Below are positions 51,503 through 60,684 of a DNA stretch of 64,000 bases, piece by piece (within the stretch, counting starts at the first letter, position 1; the number at the start of each line of letters is the position of its first letter). Made by a program: the position numbers and the translations under genes. The notes under the pieces were generated by a model that worked only from the letters and a program-made list of their open reading frames with translations, did no database searches and was not told the DNA's origin. Source of the stretch: Pseudomonadota bacterium (lineage in GTDB: Bacteria; Pseudomonadota; Gammaproteobacteria; Burkholderiales; Burkholderiaceae_C); the NCBI GenBank assembly GCA_963204815.1, contig CAUJHQ010000159.1, positions 16,397 to 80,396 on the forward strand, written 5' to 3'.

Positions 51503-53325
51503 CAGCGGCCTCGCAGGAAGAGGGCGTCCAGTTCCTTCAGCGTCACCTGGCGCCAGGTGGGACGGCCGTGGTTGCAGGTGTCCGAGCGTTCGGTGGCTTC
51601 CATGTCGCGCAGCAGCGCGTCCATCTCGGCCAGCGTGAGGCGGCGGTTGGCGCGCACGGCGGCGTGGCAGGCCATCGTGGCGAGCAGGTCGTCGCGCGCG
51701 CGCTGCACGGCGCGGCTGGCGCCGACCTGGCCCAGTTCGGCGAGCACGGCGCGCGTGAGCTCGGGCAGGTCGGCACCCGGCAGCGCGGCCGGGCGGCTGC
51801 GCACGACCAGCGTGCCGGCGCTCAGCACGCCGACGTCCAGGCCGAGTTCGAGCAAGGCCGCCGGCTCGGCCTCGGCGGTGGCGATCTCGGCCGGCGTGGC
51901 GGCGAAGCTCACCGGGATCAGCAGCGGCTGCGCCGGCATCGCCTGGCCGGCGACGGCCGCCGTCTTCAGCCGCTCGTAGACGATGCGCTCGTGCGCCGCG
52001 TGCATGTCGACGACGACGAGACCGCTCGCATTCTCGGCCAGCACGTAGGCACCGCCGATCTGCGCCAGCGCGCGGCCGAGCGGTTGCGTGACGGCGTCGG
52101 GCTCGGCCGGCATCGGCGCCGGGGTGGGTGCGGTCGGGCGCAGCGCGGCCCAGGTGGCGAGGCCGCCGCTGCCCTGCGGCGTGGTGGCCGGCGCGTCGGC
52201 CCAGCGCGGCGGGCTTTCGCGCGCTGCGAGCGGCAGCGACGCCTGCCAGGCGGGGGCTGCCGCCGCGTGGGCGATGGGTGCGGCTTCGTCCACCGCTCCG
52301 GCGGCCGGCGCGGCGAGTGCGCGCGTCGTCGCCAGCGTGTCCTCGACGGCGCGCCGAAGCGCCTGGTGCACGGCGCGGCCGTCGCGGAAGCGCACCTCGA
52401 TCTTCGTCGGGTGCACGTTGACGTCCACCAGCTCGGGCGCGATGTGCAGGAACAGCGCGTAGGCCGGCTGGCGGCTGCCGTGCAGCTGGTCTTCGTAGGC
52501 GCTGCGCACGGCGTGGGCGAGCAGGCGGTCGCGCACGAAGCGGCCGTTGACGAACAGGTACTGCAGGTCGGCGCGTGCGCGCGCCGCTTCGGGCAGGCCG
52601 GCGCGGCCGTGCACCGCCAGCGGCCCGGCGGCGACCTCGAGCGCGCGGCTGGCGGCGATGAACTCGGCGCCCAGCACGTCGGCCAGGCGCTGCGGCGCGG
52701 CGCCGGCGCGCCACTGCGCCACCAGGCGGCCTTCGTGCCAGACCGCGAAGGCCACGTCGGGCCGCGCCAGCGCGTGGCGGCGCACGGCGTCGAGCGCGTG
52801 CGCGAGCTCGGTCGCGTCGGTCTTCAGGAACTTGCGGCGCGCCGGCGTGCTGAAGAACAGCTCGCGCACTTCCACCGTGGTGCCGCCGGCGCGCGCCGCC
52901 GGCTGCAACTCGCCGCTGAGGGCGTCGACGCGATGCGCATGTGCGGCGTCAGGGCTGCGGCTCGTGATCGACAGCTCCGACACCGACGCGATCGCGGCGA
53001 GGGCTTCGCCGCGAAACCCCATCGTCCGCACGGATTCCAGCTCGGCCAGCGAGGCGATCTTGCTGGTGGCGTGCCGCTTCAGCGCCAGCGGCAGCTCGTC
53101 GGCGGGGATGCCGGCGCCGTCGTCCTCGACGACGATGCTGCGCACGCCGCCGGCCGCGAGGCGCACCGTGACCTGGCGCGCGCCGGCGTCGAGCGCGTTG
53201 TCGACGAGTTCGCGCACCACGGACGCGGGGCGTTCGACGACTTCGCCGGCGGCGATCTGGCTCACCAGGGCGTCGGGCAGTTCGCGGATCGGCCGGCGCG
53301 CTGCGCCCTGGAGCACGGCGTTCAT
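51502..53325 (-). CDS. mutL: DNA mismatch repair protein MutL
   Basis: The ATPase that links MutS mismatch recognition to strand excision. The 607 residues begin with the GHKL ATPase: [37 protein letters not shown] with the catalytic Glu, [24 protein letters not shown], and [16 protein letters not shown]. The NGRFVRD motif and [14 protein letters not shown] follow, then a Pro/Ala linker (about 340-420) and the C-terminal dimerisation domain. The C-terminus has [17 protein letters not shown] and [11 protein letters not shown], usual in MutL lines. The start at 53325 is only 23 bp from the divergent oxidase start. Confidence 0.96.
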   Translation of the reverse strand: MNAVLQGAARRPIRELPDALVSQIAAGEVVERPASVVRELVDNALDAGARQVTVRLAAGGVRSIVVEDDGAGIPADELPLALKRHATSKIASLAELESVRTMGFRGEALAAIASVSELSITSRSPDAAHAHRVDALSGELQPAARAGGTTVEVRELFFSTPARRKFLKTDATELAHALDAVRRHALARPDVAFAVWHEGRLVAQWRAGAAPQRLADVLGAEFIAASRALEVAAGPLAVHGRAGLPEAARARADLQYLFVNGRFVRDRLLAHAVRSAYEDQLHGSRQPAYALFLHIAPELVDVNVHPTKIEVRFRDGRAVHQALRRAVEDTLATTRALAAPAAGAVDEAAPIAHAAAAPAWQASLPLAARESPPRWADAPATTPQGSGGLATWAALRPTAPTPAPMPAEPDAVTQPLGRALAQIGGAYVLAENASGLVVVDMHAAHERIVYERLKTAAVAGQAMPAQPLLIPVSFAATPAEIATAEAEPAALLELGLDVGVLSAGTLVVRSRPAALPGADLPELTRAVLAELGQVGASRAVQRARDDLLATMACHAAVRANRRLTLAEMDALLRDMEATERSDTCNHGRPTWRQVTLKELDALFLRGR

Positions 53326-53336
53326 CGATTCATTGT

Positions 53337-53350
53337 AGGAGCGCAACGTG
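53337..53350 (+). promoter_or_regulatory. Ribosome binding site deciding the oxidase start
   Basis: AGGAG at 53337-53341 lies six bases before a GTG at 53348 and supports that codon as the start. Later in-frame ATG codons at 53417 and 53438 lack a comparable site, although the conserved fold begins only after them. Confidence 0.45.
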
Positions 53351-54085
53351 ATCGAACTTCCCAATGGACCGGTCTTTCGACAAGCCGCAGAATCGGTAGA
53401 AGTTCGCACTCTTGGGATGGACTCCCGCGGAAACCCGATGCTCCCTTTTTTCGCCGAACTGGTCACCACCACCGACGAGGACCGCCGCGCCTTCGAGACG
53501 CACCCGGTGCTGCTCGCCGCGGTGGCCGATGGCCTGTCGGTCGAGCGTTACCGCCAGCTGCTGCTGGAGCTGTACCACGTGGTCTGGCACTTCAACCCGG
53601 TGAGTGCCGCGGCGGCCAGCCGCATGGGCGACGAGCATGCCGAGGTGCGCTACTTCCTCTATGAACACATGCAGGAAGAGAAGGGCCACGAGGTCTGGGT
53701 GCGCAACGACCTCGAAGCCGTGGGCGTGCCTCCGCAGGTGACGATCGCCCACGCCGCGAGCGCCAACACCTTGGCGCTCAATGGCTACAACTACTGGGCG
53801 GCCGACCGGCGCCACCCCTGCTCGGTGCTCGGCATGCTGTACGTGCTGGAGGTCATCGCCTCCGTCTACGGCGGTCCGTTCTCGTCGGCCATCCGCGAGT
53901 CGCTGCTGCTCGATGGCGACCGTGGCGTGTCCTTCATCAGCTCGCACGCCACGATGGACGCGAAGCACATGGCCGAGCTGCGAACCGTGCTGAACAAGAT
54001 CGACGACGACGGGGCCAAGAAGGCCATACAAGAATCAGTCCGCGTCAACTTCCATCACTTCACCCGCATCATCGAGGCGATCTGA
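53348..54085 (+). CDS. Heme-oxygenase-like diiron oxidase (HDO) candidate, coupled to DSF synthase
   Basis: A 245-residue (from GTG) all-helical protein of the TenA/PqqC-like, iron-containing redox enzyme group. Potential metal ligands form the full HDO pattern E-x2-H ... E ... H-x3-D-x2-H: E111 and H114 (EKGH), E168 (YVLEV), and H200, D204, H207 (SHATMDAKH). Known HDOs such as UndA, BesC and SznF use this set to bind two irons and oxidise fatty acids, amino acids or N-containing substrates with O2. The stop overlaps the RpfF-like start (TGATG), so both proteins are made together. I infer oxidation of a fatty acid related to the signal molecule. An ATG at 53417 is an alternative start. Confidence 0.75.
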   Translation: MIELPNGPVFRQAAESVEVRTLGMDSRGNPMLPFFAELVTTTDEDRRAFETHPVLLAAVADGLSVERYRQLLLELYHVVWHFNPVSAAAASRMGDEHAEVRYFLYEHMQEEKGHEVWVRNDLEAVGVPPQVTIAHAASANTLALNGYNYWAADRRHPCSVLGMLYVLEVIASVYGGPFSSAIRESLLLDGDRGVSFISSHATMDAKHMAELRTVLNKIDDDGAKKAIQESVRVNFHHFTRIIEAI

Positions 54086-55137
54086 TGACTGAACGCGAAG
54101 CCCTGCTCGTCGAGGCGCCCGTCGCCGCCGCCCCGGCCACTGCGCCCACCGTGCGGCCCCCGCCGCCCACCGGCGCCGGTCTGGCGGCCATGCTGGCGCG
54201 CCCCTACAAGACGCAGCGCCTGGAATGGACGTCCAGCCTCGCGATGCTGCGCGTGCGCACCTGCGTGAAGCCGATCCAGTGCTTCAGCCTCGCCGCGCTG
54301 ACCGAGATGCAGCAGGTGCTCGACGACATCGACGCCAACCCCGGCGTGGTGCGCCACCTCGTCGTCTCGTCCGACGTGCCGCAGGTCTTCAATTTCGGCG
54401 GCGACCTCACGCTCTTCATCCTGCTCGTACGTGCCGGCGACATCGAATCGCTCAGGCTCTACGGCCGGCTGTGCGTCGACCTCGTCTGGTGGATCGAGAA
54501 CGCCGCCGAGCGCAACGTGCACACCACGGTGCTGGTGCAGGGCGACACGCTGGGCGGCGGGCTCGAGTCGGTGCTGCCGTTCCACAAGGTCATCTTCGAG
54601 CGCAGCGCGCAGGCCGGCTTTCCCGAGGTGGTGTTCAACCTGTTCCCCGGCATGGGCGCGTGGGACTTCACCATCCGCAAGTGCGGCCTCGCGGTTGCCA
54701 ACGAACTGGTGCTCTCCGGCCGCGTGTTCGGCGCCGAGGAACTGCACAGCCGGCGCCTCGTCGACATCGTCGCCGACGACGGCCGCGGCGAGCAGGCCCT
54801 GGACCGCGCCGTGCGCGAGGTCGACGGCCGCTTCCGCGGCATCCTCGCCGCGCTGCGCGCGCGCCAGCTCGCGGCGCCGATCCGCTACGAATCGCTTCAG
54901 GCCATCGTCGACCGCTGGGCCGACGCGGCCCTGCAGCTCACCGACCGCGACCTGCGCCTGATGGACCGGCTCGCACGCGCCCAGGCGCAGAAGGCCGGCG
55001 GCGCGGCGCAGGGCGCGGTCGAGGAGATCAAGCGCCTCGAGCTCGAACTCGTCTGGCACGAGCGCCGCAGCGGCGTCGACCGCCGCGCCACCGGCGCCGG
55101 CGACCGGCGCCAGGGCGAGCGCCGCGGCGACGACTGA
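54085..55137 (+). CDS. RpfF-like DSF synthase (crotonase superfamily)
   Basis: A 350-residue crotonase. NFGGDL (103-108), LGGGLESVLPF and AGFPEVVFNLFPGMGAWDF follow RpfF of Xanthomonas closely. The two catalytic glutamates appear as E161 (GGGLE) and E181 (FPE), spaced exactly 20 as in RpfF E141/E161. These enzymes dehydrate 3-hydroxyacyl-ACP to the cis-2 product and hydrolyse the thioester, releasing a cis-2-unsaturated fatty acid (DSF) for quorum sensing. The N-terminal 40 residues are a Pro/Ala-rich extension and the C-terminus a charged tail (DRRATGAGDRRQGERRGDD). It is coupled to the upstream diiron oxidase gene and converges with a hybrid sensor kinase, as rpfF does with rpfC. Confidence 0.85.
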   Translation: MTEREALLVEAPVAAAPATAPTVRPPPPTGAGLAAMLARPYKTQRLEWTSSLAMLRVRTCVKPIQCFSLAALTEMQQVLDDIDANPGVVRHLVVSSDVPQVFNFGGDLTLFILLVRAGDIESLRLYGRLCVDLVWWIENAAERNVHTTVLVQGDTLGGGLESVLPFHKVIFERSAQAGFPEVVFNLFPGMGAWDFTIRKCGLAVANELVLSGRVFGAEELHSRRLVDIVADDGRGEQALDRAVREVDGRFRGILAALRARQLAAPIRYESLQAIVDRWADAALQLTDRDLRLMDRLARAQAQKAGGAAQGAVEEIKRLELELVWHERRSGVDRRATGAGDRRQGERRGDD

Positions 55138-55154
55138 TCCGCCGCACGCAGGGG

Positions 55155-55302
55155 CTCAGCCCTCGCGCGTGAAATCGCGCTCGGGCTTTCGCGGGCCGCA
55201 AGTCGCCTTCCGGTGCCTTGCGCGCACGCTCAGCCCTTGCGCGTGAAATCGCGCGCGGGCCTTCGCGGGCCGCAAGTCGCCTTCCGGCGACTTGCGCGCA
55301 CG
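55155..55302. repeat. Two tandem copies of a 74-bp repeat
   Basis: Copy 1 (55155-55228) and copy 2 (55229-55302) are nearly identical and start CTCAGCCCT(C/T)GCGCGTG. A third start, CTCAGAGCC, at 55303 merges into the end of the kinase gene. Each copy includes a GCAAGTCGCC-TTCC-type hairpin, perfect only in copy 2. The repeat fills the gap between the convergent DSF synthase and kinase genes. Confidence 0.85.
55271..55296. terminator. Strong hairpin in repeat copy 2, putative bidirectional terminator
   Basis: An 11-bp perfect stem (CGCAAGTCGCC / GGCGACTTGCG) with loop TTCC, directly between convergent genes. The copy 1 version has two mismatches. No T-run follows, so factor-independent termination is uncertain; RNA stabilisation or recombination origin are alternatives. 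Confidence 0.5.
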
Positions 55303-55303
55303 C

Positions 55304-57079
55304 TCAGAGCCAGCGCTTGAGGAGTTCGCGGAGTTGTTCGCGCGTGTAGGGCTTCGCGAGGTGGCCGTCCATGCCGGCGGCCACGGCCTGCTGGGCGTCT
55401 TCCTCGAAGGCGTTCGCGGTCAGCGCGACGATCGGCACGCGCGGCAGCCGCAGCTGGGCCTCGCGCTCGCGCGCCTGCTGGGTCGCCGCGTAGCCGTCCA
55501 GCACCGGCATCTGGATGTCCATCAGCACGAGGTCGAAATGCTGGCGGCGCAGCATGTCGAGGGCCTGCGATCCGTCCTCGGCCTCGACGACCTCCAGGCC
55601 CAGCGACTTCAGCATCTCGACACCGATCAGCCGGTTGACGATGTTGTCCTCGACGAGCAGCACATGGCCGGACAGCGTCGACGAAGCCTCGAGCGCGACG
55701 AAGCCCGAATCCGGCGCGCGCGGCACGCTGCCCGGCTGCGCGAGCGGCAGCGTCAGCGTGAAGCCGAAGCACGAGCCCTTGCCGAGCGCGCTCGTGACGT
55801 CGATGCGGCCGCCCATCGCCTCGACAATGCGCTGGCTGATCGCCAGCCCGAGGCCGGTGCCGCCGCGCAGGCGGCTGCGCGTGCTGTCGATCTGGTGGAA
55901 GGGCTGGAACACGTGCTCCATCGAATCGGCTGGCATGCCGATGCCGGTGTCCTCGACATCGAAGCGCACGCAGCCGTAGCCTTCGGCGGCCGGGCGCGCC
56001 GACAGGTGCAACGAGACGCCGCCCTTCTCGGTGAACTTGACGCCGTTGCCCACCAGGTTGAGCAGCACCTGCTTCAGGCGCGGGGCGTCGCCGACGACGC
56101 CGTCGACCACGTCGGCGTCGATCTGCAGCGTGAGCGTGAGCCCGCGCGACTCGGCGCTCGCGCGGAACAGCGCCGCCGCGGCGCCGGCCACCGAGTGCAG
56201 CGACATCGGCGTGTTCGCCAGCAGCAGCTTGCCGGCTTCGATCTTCGAGTGGTCGAGGACGTCGTTCAGGATGTCCATCAGCGACTCGCCCGAGGCCGCC
56301 GCCGTCTTCACGAGGCGGCGCTGGCGCTGGTCGAGCGCGGTGGTGCGCAGCAGGTCCAGCGCGCCGAGCACGCCGTTCATCGGCGTGCGGATCTCGTGGC
56401 TCATCGTCGCCAGGAACTGCGACTTGGCGACGTTGGCGGCCTCGGCGGCCTCCTTCGCGCGCTGCAGCGAATCGGCGGCGGCGTCGACCTCCAGGCTGTG
56501 CACGACCGCCTTCAGCGCCACGCCGCGCAGTTCGTTCGTGGCCTGCCACATGGTCAGCCCGAAGACCGCGGCCAGCACCGCCAGCGGCACCGAGTGCGCA
56601 GGCCCGCTGGCCAGGCTCACGGCCATCAGCGAGCCGACCTGCAGCGCCGCCAGCCAGACGAAGGAGCGGCCGGCCAGCGACATGAAGAACGCCGCCGTCG
56701 CCATCGAGCCGCAGGCGATGACGACGTAGACGGTGGCCATCGTGCCGGTGAGGGCAGGGTAGATCGTGAGCGTCGCCAGGGCCCACATGACGCCGGCGCC
56801 GAGGGCGTTGAACTCGAGCTGGTGCACGACGCGCGCGATCTGCCCGCCGTCGTAGAGGGTGGTGTCCTGGTGGCGGCGCATCAGCGTCCAGCGCCATGCG
56901 GCGACCGCGCTGCCGAGCAGGCCGGTGACGAACGCCGCCGCGTGGTCGTTCACCCAGCCCAGCCAGGTGACGTAGGCCACCGCCACCAGCAGCAGCGGCA
57001 CGCTGCGGCCGGAATTGCGCAGCGCCACCTGCAGCAGTTCGCGGCGGGCCGCCCTGTCGATCTCCGGTGTCGGGGTCAT
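55304..57079 (-). CDS. Membrane hybrid sensor histidine kinase / response regulator (RpfC-like position)
   Basis: A 591-residue kinase with about six hydrophobic helices in the first 190 residues, a HisKA domain with the phosphorylated H228 ([12 protein letters not shown]) and an ATPase domain with N345 ([10 protein letters not shown]), DTGIGM and [12 protein letters not shown]-terminal receiver follows with acidic pocket residues E477/D478 and phospho-acceptor D521. There is no Hpt domain, which RpfC of Xanthomonas carries, so a separate phosphotransfer protein would be needed. The convergent arrangement with the RpfF-like gene is the same as rpfF/rpfC, and the helical N-terminus lacks a large periplasmic domain, as expected for a membrane-embedded fatty-acid sensor. 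DSF sensing is inferred. Confidence 0.85.
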   Translation of the reverse strand: MTPTPEIDRAARRELLQVALRNSGRSVPLLLVAVAYVTWLGWVNDHAAAFVTGLLGSAVAAWRWTLMRRHQDTTLYDGGQIARVVHQLEFNALGAGVMWALATLTIYPALTGTMATVYVVIACGSMATAAFFMSLAGRSFVWLAALQVGSLMAVSLASGPAHSVPLAVLAAVFGLTMWQATNELRGVALKAVVHSLEVDAAADSLQRAKEAAEAANVAKSQFLATMSHEIRTPMNGVLGALDLLRTTALDQRQRRLVKTAAASGESLMDILNDVLDHSKIEAGKLLLANTPMSLHSVAGAAAALFRASAESRGLTLTLQIDADVVDGVVGDAPRLKQVLLNLVGNGVKFTEKGGVSLHLSARPAAEGYGCVRFDVEDTGIGMPADSMEHVFQPFHQIDSTRSRLRGGTGLGLAISQRIVEAMGGRIDVTSALGKGSCFGFTLTLPLAQPGSVPRAPDSGFVALEASSTLSGHVLLVEDNIVNRLIGVEMLKSLGLEVVEAEDGSQALDMLRRQHFDLVLMDIQMPVLDGYAATQQAREREAQLRLPRVPIVALTANAFEEDAQQAVAAGMDGHLAKPYTREQLRELLKRWL

Positions 57080-57120
57080 CTGGAAGGCAGCATAACGCTC
57101 GCGGCCGATAATCCGGGCCG

Positions 57121-57777
57121 ATGGAACTCGTCGCTTACCTGGTCGACTTCGTGCTGCATGTCGACGTGCATCTCCGCCAGTTCGTTCTCGGCTACGGCGC
57201 CTGGGTCTACGTCCTGCTGTTCATGATCATTTTCGTCGAGACGGGCGTCGTCGTAATGCCGTTTCTGCCCGGCGATTCACTGCTATTTGTGGTGGGAGCG
57301 CTGTGCGGCCTGGGCCTGATGAGCCTGCCGCTCACGTTGCTGCTGCTGATCGCGGCGGCGGTGCTCGGCAACCAGACGAACTACTCCATCGGCCGCCACA
57401 TCGGCCCGCGTGTCTTCCAGTGGGAGAACTCGCGCTTCTTCAACCGCGCCGCCTTCGACCGTACGCACGCCTTCTACGAGAAGTACGGCGGCTTCACGCT
57501 GATCGCCGGCCGCTTCATGCCCTTCGTGCGCACCTTCGCGCCGTTCGTCGCCGGCGTGGCCCAGATGACGCGCAGCCGATTCACGCTATTCGATGTCAGC
57601 GGCGCGGTGCTGTGGGTGGGCAGCGTCACGATCGCGGGCTACCTGTTCGGCAACATCCCGTGGGTGCAGACGCATCTGTCGAAGATCATCTGGGCGATGA
57701 TCCTCATCCCCGGCCTGTTCGTGCTCTACGGCGCCTGGAAGGCCCGCCGCGCCGCGGCGGAGGTGAACGCCGCCTGA
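57121..57777 (+). CDS. DedA-family membrane protein
   Basis: A 218-residue inner-membrane protein. The family marks are [22 protein letters not shown], then [49 protein letters not shown] and a final helix. The conserved Glu, the FLPGDS loop and the [12 protein letters not shown] arginines are those needed for function in E. coli YqjA/YghB. DedA proteins move undecaprenyl phosphate or phospholipids across the membrane and support envelope integrity. It starts 41 bp from the divergent kinase gene. Confidence 0.93.
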   Translation: MELVAYLVDFVLHVDVHLRQFVLGYGAWVYVLLFMIIFVETGVVVMPFLPGDSLLFVVGALCGLGLMSLPLTLLLLIAAAVLGNQTNYSIGRHIGPRVFQWENSRFFNRAAFDRTHAFYEKYGGFTLIAGRFMPFVRTFAPFVAGVAQMTRSRFTLFDVSGAVLWVGSVTIAGYLFGNIPWVQTHLSKIIWAMILIPGLFVLYGAWKARRAAAEVNAA

Positions 57778-57790
57778 GCGTGGCGCCGGC

Positions 57791-59128
57791 TCAGAGCGCG
57801 CGGTTGCGCGCCAGCGGCGGGTTCTTCGCGAAGTAGCGCCGGATGCCGGTGGCCAGTGCGTCCACCAGCTTCGCCTGGTAGTCGGGGTCGCGCAGGTGCG
57901 CTTCCTCTTCGGGGTTCGAGATGAACGCGGTCTCGACCAGGATGCTCGGGATGTCCGGCGCCTTCAGCACCGCGAAGCCGGCCTGCTCGACGCGCGGCTT
58001 GTGCAGCTTGCCGACGCGGCCGATGCGCTGCAGCACCTCGGTGCCGAGTTCCAGGCTGTCCTTGATCTGGGCCGTGGTACTCATGTCGAGCATCGCGCGC
58101 AGCACCTGCGCGTCCTTCACGTTGGCGACATTGACGCCGCCCACCAGGTCGGCCGCGTTCTCGCGTTCGGCCATCCACTTCGCCGCCGTGCTCGAGGCGC
58201 CGCGCGTGGACAGCGCGAAGACGCTGGCGCCGCGCGCCTCGGGCTTGAAGAAGGCATCGGCGTGGATGGAGACGAACAGGTCGGCCTGGACGCGCCGCGC
58301 CTTGCGCACGCGTTCGCCCAGCGGCACGAAGAAGTCGGCGTCGCGCGTCATCATCACGCGCATGCCGGGCACGGCGTTGAGCTTGTCGCGCAGCGCCAGC
58401 GCGACCGCGAGCACGACGTCCTTCTCGCGCAGGCCGCTCGGGCCGATGGCGCCGGGGTCTTCGCCGCCGTGGCCGGGGTCGAGGGCGACGATCACCAGGC
58501 GGTCGGCGCGGCGCTTCTCGGCGTCGGTCGGCGGCGTGTCGACCGGCGGGCGCTTCGTCTGCAGCACCGGCGGCGCGGACGCGGTGCCGGCCGGCCTGTC
58601 GACGCGCGCGATCAGCTCGCCCAGCGCGTCCTGCACCGCCTTCGCGGCGACGGACTCGGCCGCTTCCTTGTCGCGGATCAGCGCCAGCAGCGGGTCGACT
58701 TCCTTCTTCGGGAACAGGTCGAACATCAGCCGGTGCCGGTAGGCGGCCACCGGCGCCGCCGTGAACTGCTGTGGCGCCACCGGCTGCTTGAGGTCGATCA
58801 CCAGGCGCACCACCTTCTGCGTGTTCTGGCCGACGCGCACGCCGGCGATGTAGGGGTCGTCGCCGCGCACCTGGCCGACCAGTTCGCGCAGCTGGCCGTT
58901 GAGCTCGAGGCCTTCGATGTCGACCACCAGGCGGAAGGGCTCGCCGGTGACGAAGTGGCGCGCCACGAGCGCCTCGTCGGACTCGATCGTCACGCGCGTG
59001 TAGTCGGCCGCCGGCCACACGCGCACGCCGACGATGCTGGCGCCGAAGGCCAGCTGCGGCCCCTGCAGCAGCAGCGCCAGCGTGCCCATCGAGCGCAGCG
59101 CGGCGCGGCGTGAAGGCGGGCGGCTCAT
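57791..59128 (-). CDS. amiC: N-acetylmuramoyl-L-alanine amidase (AmiC type)
   Basis: A 445-residue periplasmic zinc amidase that cuts the peptide from peptidoglycan during daughter-cell separation. The N-terminus MSRPPSRRAALRSMG has a twin-arginine signal. An AMIN domain (about 30-140) targets it to septal wall. The catalytic Amidase_3 domain has VIVALDPGHGGEDPGAIG, REKDVVLAVAL, LFVSIHADAF and SILVETAFISN, carrying the zinc ligands and catalytic Glu. Its ATG overlaps the tsaE stop by 4 bp, the usual tsaE-amiC order of proteobacteria. Activation by an EnvC/NlpD partner is expected. Confidence 0.95.
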   Translation of the reverse strand: MSRPPSRRAALRSMGTLALLLQGPQLAFGASIVGVRVWPAADYTRVTIESDEALVARHFVTGEPFRLVVDIEGLELNGQLRELVGQVRGDDPYIAGVRVGQNTQKVVRLVIDLKQPVAPQQFTAAPVAAYRHRLMFDLFPKKEVDPLLALIRDKEAAESVAAKAVQDALGELIARVDRPAGTASAPPVLQTKRPPVDTPPTDAEKRRADRLVIVALDPGHGGEDPGAIGPSGLREKDVVLAVALALRDKLNAVPGMRVMMTRDADFFVPLGERVRKARRVQADLFVSIHADAFFKPEARGASVFALSTRGASSTAAKWMAERENAADLVGGVNVANVKDAQVLRAMLDMSTTAQIKDSLELGTEVLQRIGRVGKLHKPRVEQAGFAVLKAPDIPSILVETAFISNPEEEAHLRDPDYQAKLVDALATGIRRYFAKNPPLARNRAL

Positions 59129-59604
59129 GGCAGCAGCGCGCGCCCGCGCTCGCTGAGCGCTTCGGCGGTGACGTGGCGGCGGTCGCCGTCGCCGGGCTCG
59201 ATGGTCAGGCGCAGGTCGGCCGGCGGCAGCACCGCGGCGGCCTTCTCGGGCCATTCGGCGAGCTTCAGGCCCGGCGCCTCGAAGAGGTCGCGCAGGCCGG
59301 CGTCGACCCACTCGCGCGGGTCCTCGAAGCGGTAGAAGTCGAAGTGCGAGATCGACAGCCCGGGCAGCGTGTACGGCTCGACGACCGCATAAGTGGGGCT
59401 CTTGATGCGGCCCTGCACGCCCAGCGCGCGCAGCAGGTGGCGCACGAAGGTGGTCTTGCCGGCGCCGAGCGGGCCGTGCAGTTCGATGTAGGCGTCGCGC
59501 AGCGCCGGGCGGCGGGCGAGCGCGGCCGCGAAGTCGGCACAGGCGGCCTCGTCGGGCCAGGGGACGGAGCGCGTTTCTAGAATCGGCGCATGCGCGATCA
59601 GCAT
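59125..59604 (-). CDS. tsaE: tRNA threonylcarbamoyladenosine biosynthesis ATPase TsaE
   Basis: A small ATPase of 159 residues that drives the TsaB-TsaD complex making t6A37 in tRNAs. The P-loop is GPLGAGKTTFVRHLLRALG, followed by SPTYAVVEPY and ISHFDFYRFEDPREW, all typical. The start is the ATG at 59604, the only ATG ahead of the domain. It overlaps the divergent queG start by 15 bp, so the two tRNA-modification genes begin inside each other. The shared short region must hold both promoters or one lies within the opposite coding sequence. Confidence 0.93.
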   Translation of the reverse strand: MLIAHAPILETRSVPWPDEAACADFAAALARRPALRDAYIELHGPLGAGKTTFVRHLLRALGVQGRIKSPTYAVVEPYTLPGLSISHFDFYRFEDPREWVDAGLRDLFEAPGLKLAEWPEKAAAVLPPADLRLTIEPGDGDRRHVTAEALSERGRALLP

Positions 59605-60684
59605 CGGGACGACGGGCAATCGCTGCTGCAGCGGTTGCGGGAGTGGGCGCACGAGGCCGGATTCTCCCAGATCGGGGTCGCGGGGGTCGATCTCTCGACC
59701 GCGGAACCCGGGCTCGCCGCATGGCTGGACGCCGGCTTCCACGGCGGCATGGGTTACATGGCCGCGCACGGGCTCAAGCGCGCGCGGCCCGCCGAGCTGG
59801 TGCCCGGTACGGTGAGCGTGATCACGGCGCGCATGGACTACCTGCCGCGCGACGCCGCTGCCGACTGGGCGGCGCGCGAGTGGCAGGCGCTGCACGACCC
59901 GCAGCGCGCCGTCGTGTCGGTGTACGCACGCGGCCGCGACTATCACAAGGTGCTGCGCGCACGGTTGCAGCGCCTGGCCGAGCGGCTGGCGGCCGAGGTC
60001 GGGCCGTTCGGCCACCGCGTGTTCACCGACTCGGCGCCGGTGCTGGAGGTGGAACTCGCCACGCGCAGCGGCCTGGGCTGGCGCGGCAAGCACACCCTCG
60101 CACTGGCGCGCGAGGCGGGCTCGATGTTCTTCCTGGGCGAGATCTACGTCGACCTCGCGCTGCCGCCCGCCGAGCCCGCCAGCGCGCATTGCGGGCAATG
60201 CACGGCCTGCCTCGACGTGTGCCCCACCGGCGCCATCGTCGCGCCGTACCGGCTGGACGCGCGACGCTGCATCAGCTACCTGACGATCGAGCATGCCGGC
60301 GCGATCGACCCCGCGCTGCGGCCGCTGCTCGGCAACCGCATCTACGGCTGCGACGATTGCCAGCTCGCCTGCCCCTGGAACAAGTACGCGCGGCGCGCGA
60401 CGCTGCCCGACTTCGATGCGCGCGAAGGCCTGGCGCACCCGGCGCTGCTGGCGCTGTGGGGTTGGGACGAAGCCGCGTTCCTGCGCCGCACCGAGGGCAG
60501 CGCGATCCGCCGCATCGGCTTCCAGCGCTGGCGCCGGAACCTCGCGGTGGCGCTGGGCAACGCCTGGCGGACCAGCGGCGACGCGGCCATCGCGCAGGCG
60601 CTGCAGGCCGCGCGCGACCACGCGGACGACCTGGTGCGCGAGCACATCGACTGGGCGCTCGCCCAGCGCCTTCAGGCGAGCTGA
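59590..60684 (+). CDS. queG: Epoxyqueuosine reductase
   Basis: A 364-residue cobalamin- and FeS-dependent reductase that completes queuosine in tRNA by reducing epoxyqueuosine. Two 4Fe-4S clusters are bound by CGQCTACLDVCPTGAI and CDDCQLACPWNKYA. The cobalamin domain lies in the first half (YHKVLRARLQRLAE, FTDSAPVLEVELATRSGLGWRGKHTL). The C-terminal HEAT-like helices (RRIGFQRWRRNLAVALGNA) are normal. The ATG at 59590 is accepted although it overlaps the tsaE start. The gene ends 13 bp inside the convergent AEC transporter gene. Confidence 0.95.
   Translation: MRDQHRDDGQSLLQRLREWAHEAGFSQIGVAGVDLSTAEPGLAAWLDAGFHGGMGYMAAHGLKRARPAELVPGTVSVITARMDYLPRDAAADWAAREWQALHDPQRAVVSVYARGRDYHKVLRARLQRLAERLAAEVGPFGHRVFTDSAPVLEVELATRSGLGWRGKHTLALAREAGSMFFLGEIYVDLALPPAEPASAHCGQCTACLDVCPTGAIVAPYRLDARRCISYLTIEHAGAIDPALRPLLGNRIYGCDDCQLACPWNKYARRATLPDFDAREGLAHPALLALWGWDEAAFLRRTEGSAIRRIGFQRWRRNLAVALGNAWRTSGDAAIAQALQAARDHADDLVREHIDWALAQRLQAS

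Noticed and set aside
53348..54085. PqqC or TenA as the identity of the oxidase-like gene
   Set aside because: PqqC lacks metal ligands and TenA uses a Cys nucleophile. The six-ligand diiron pattern and the absence of pqq or thiamine genes argue against both.
54085..55137. Ordinary beta-oxidation enoyl-CoA hydratase
   Set aside because: The GGGLE and FPE glutamates with the NLFPGMGA motif, and the convergent kinase, fit RpfF-type synthases better; no beta-oxidation partner is adjacent.
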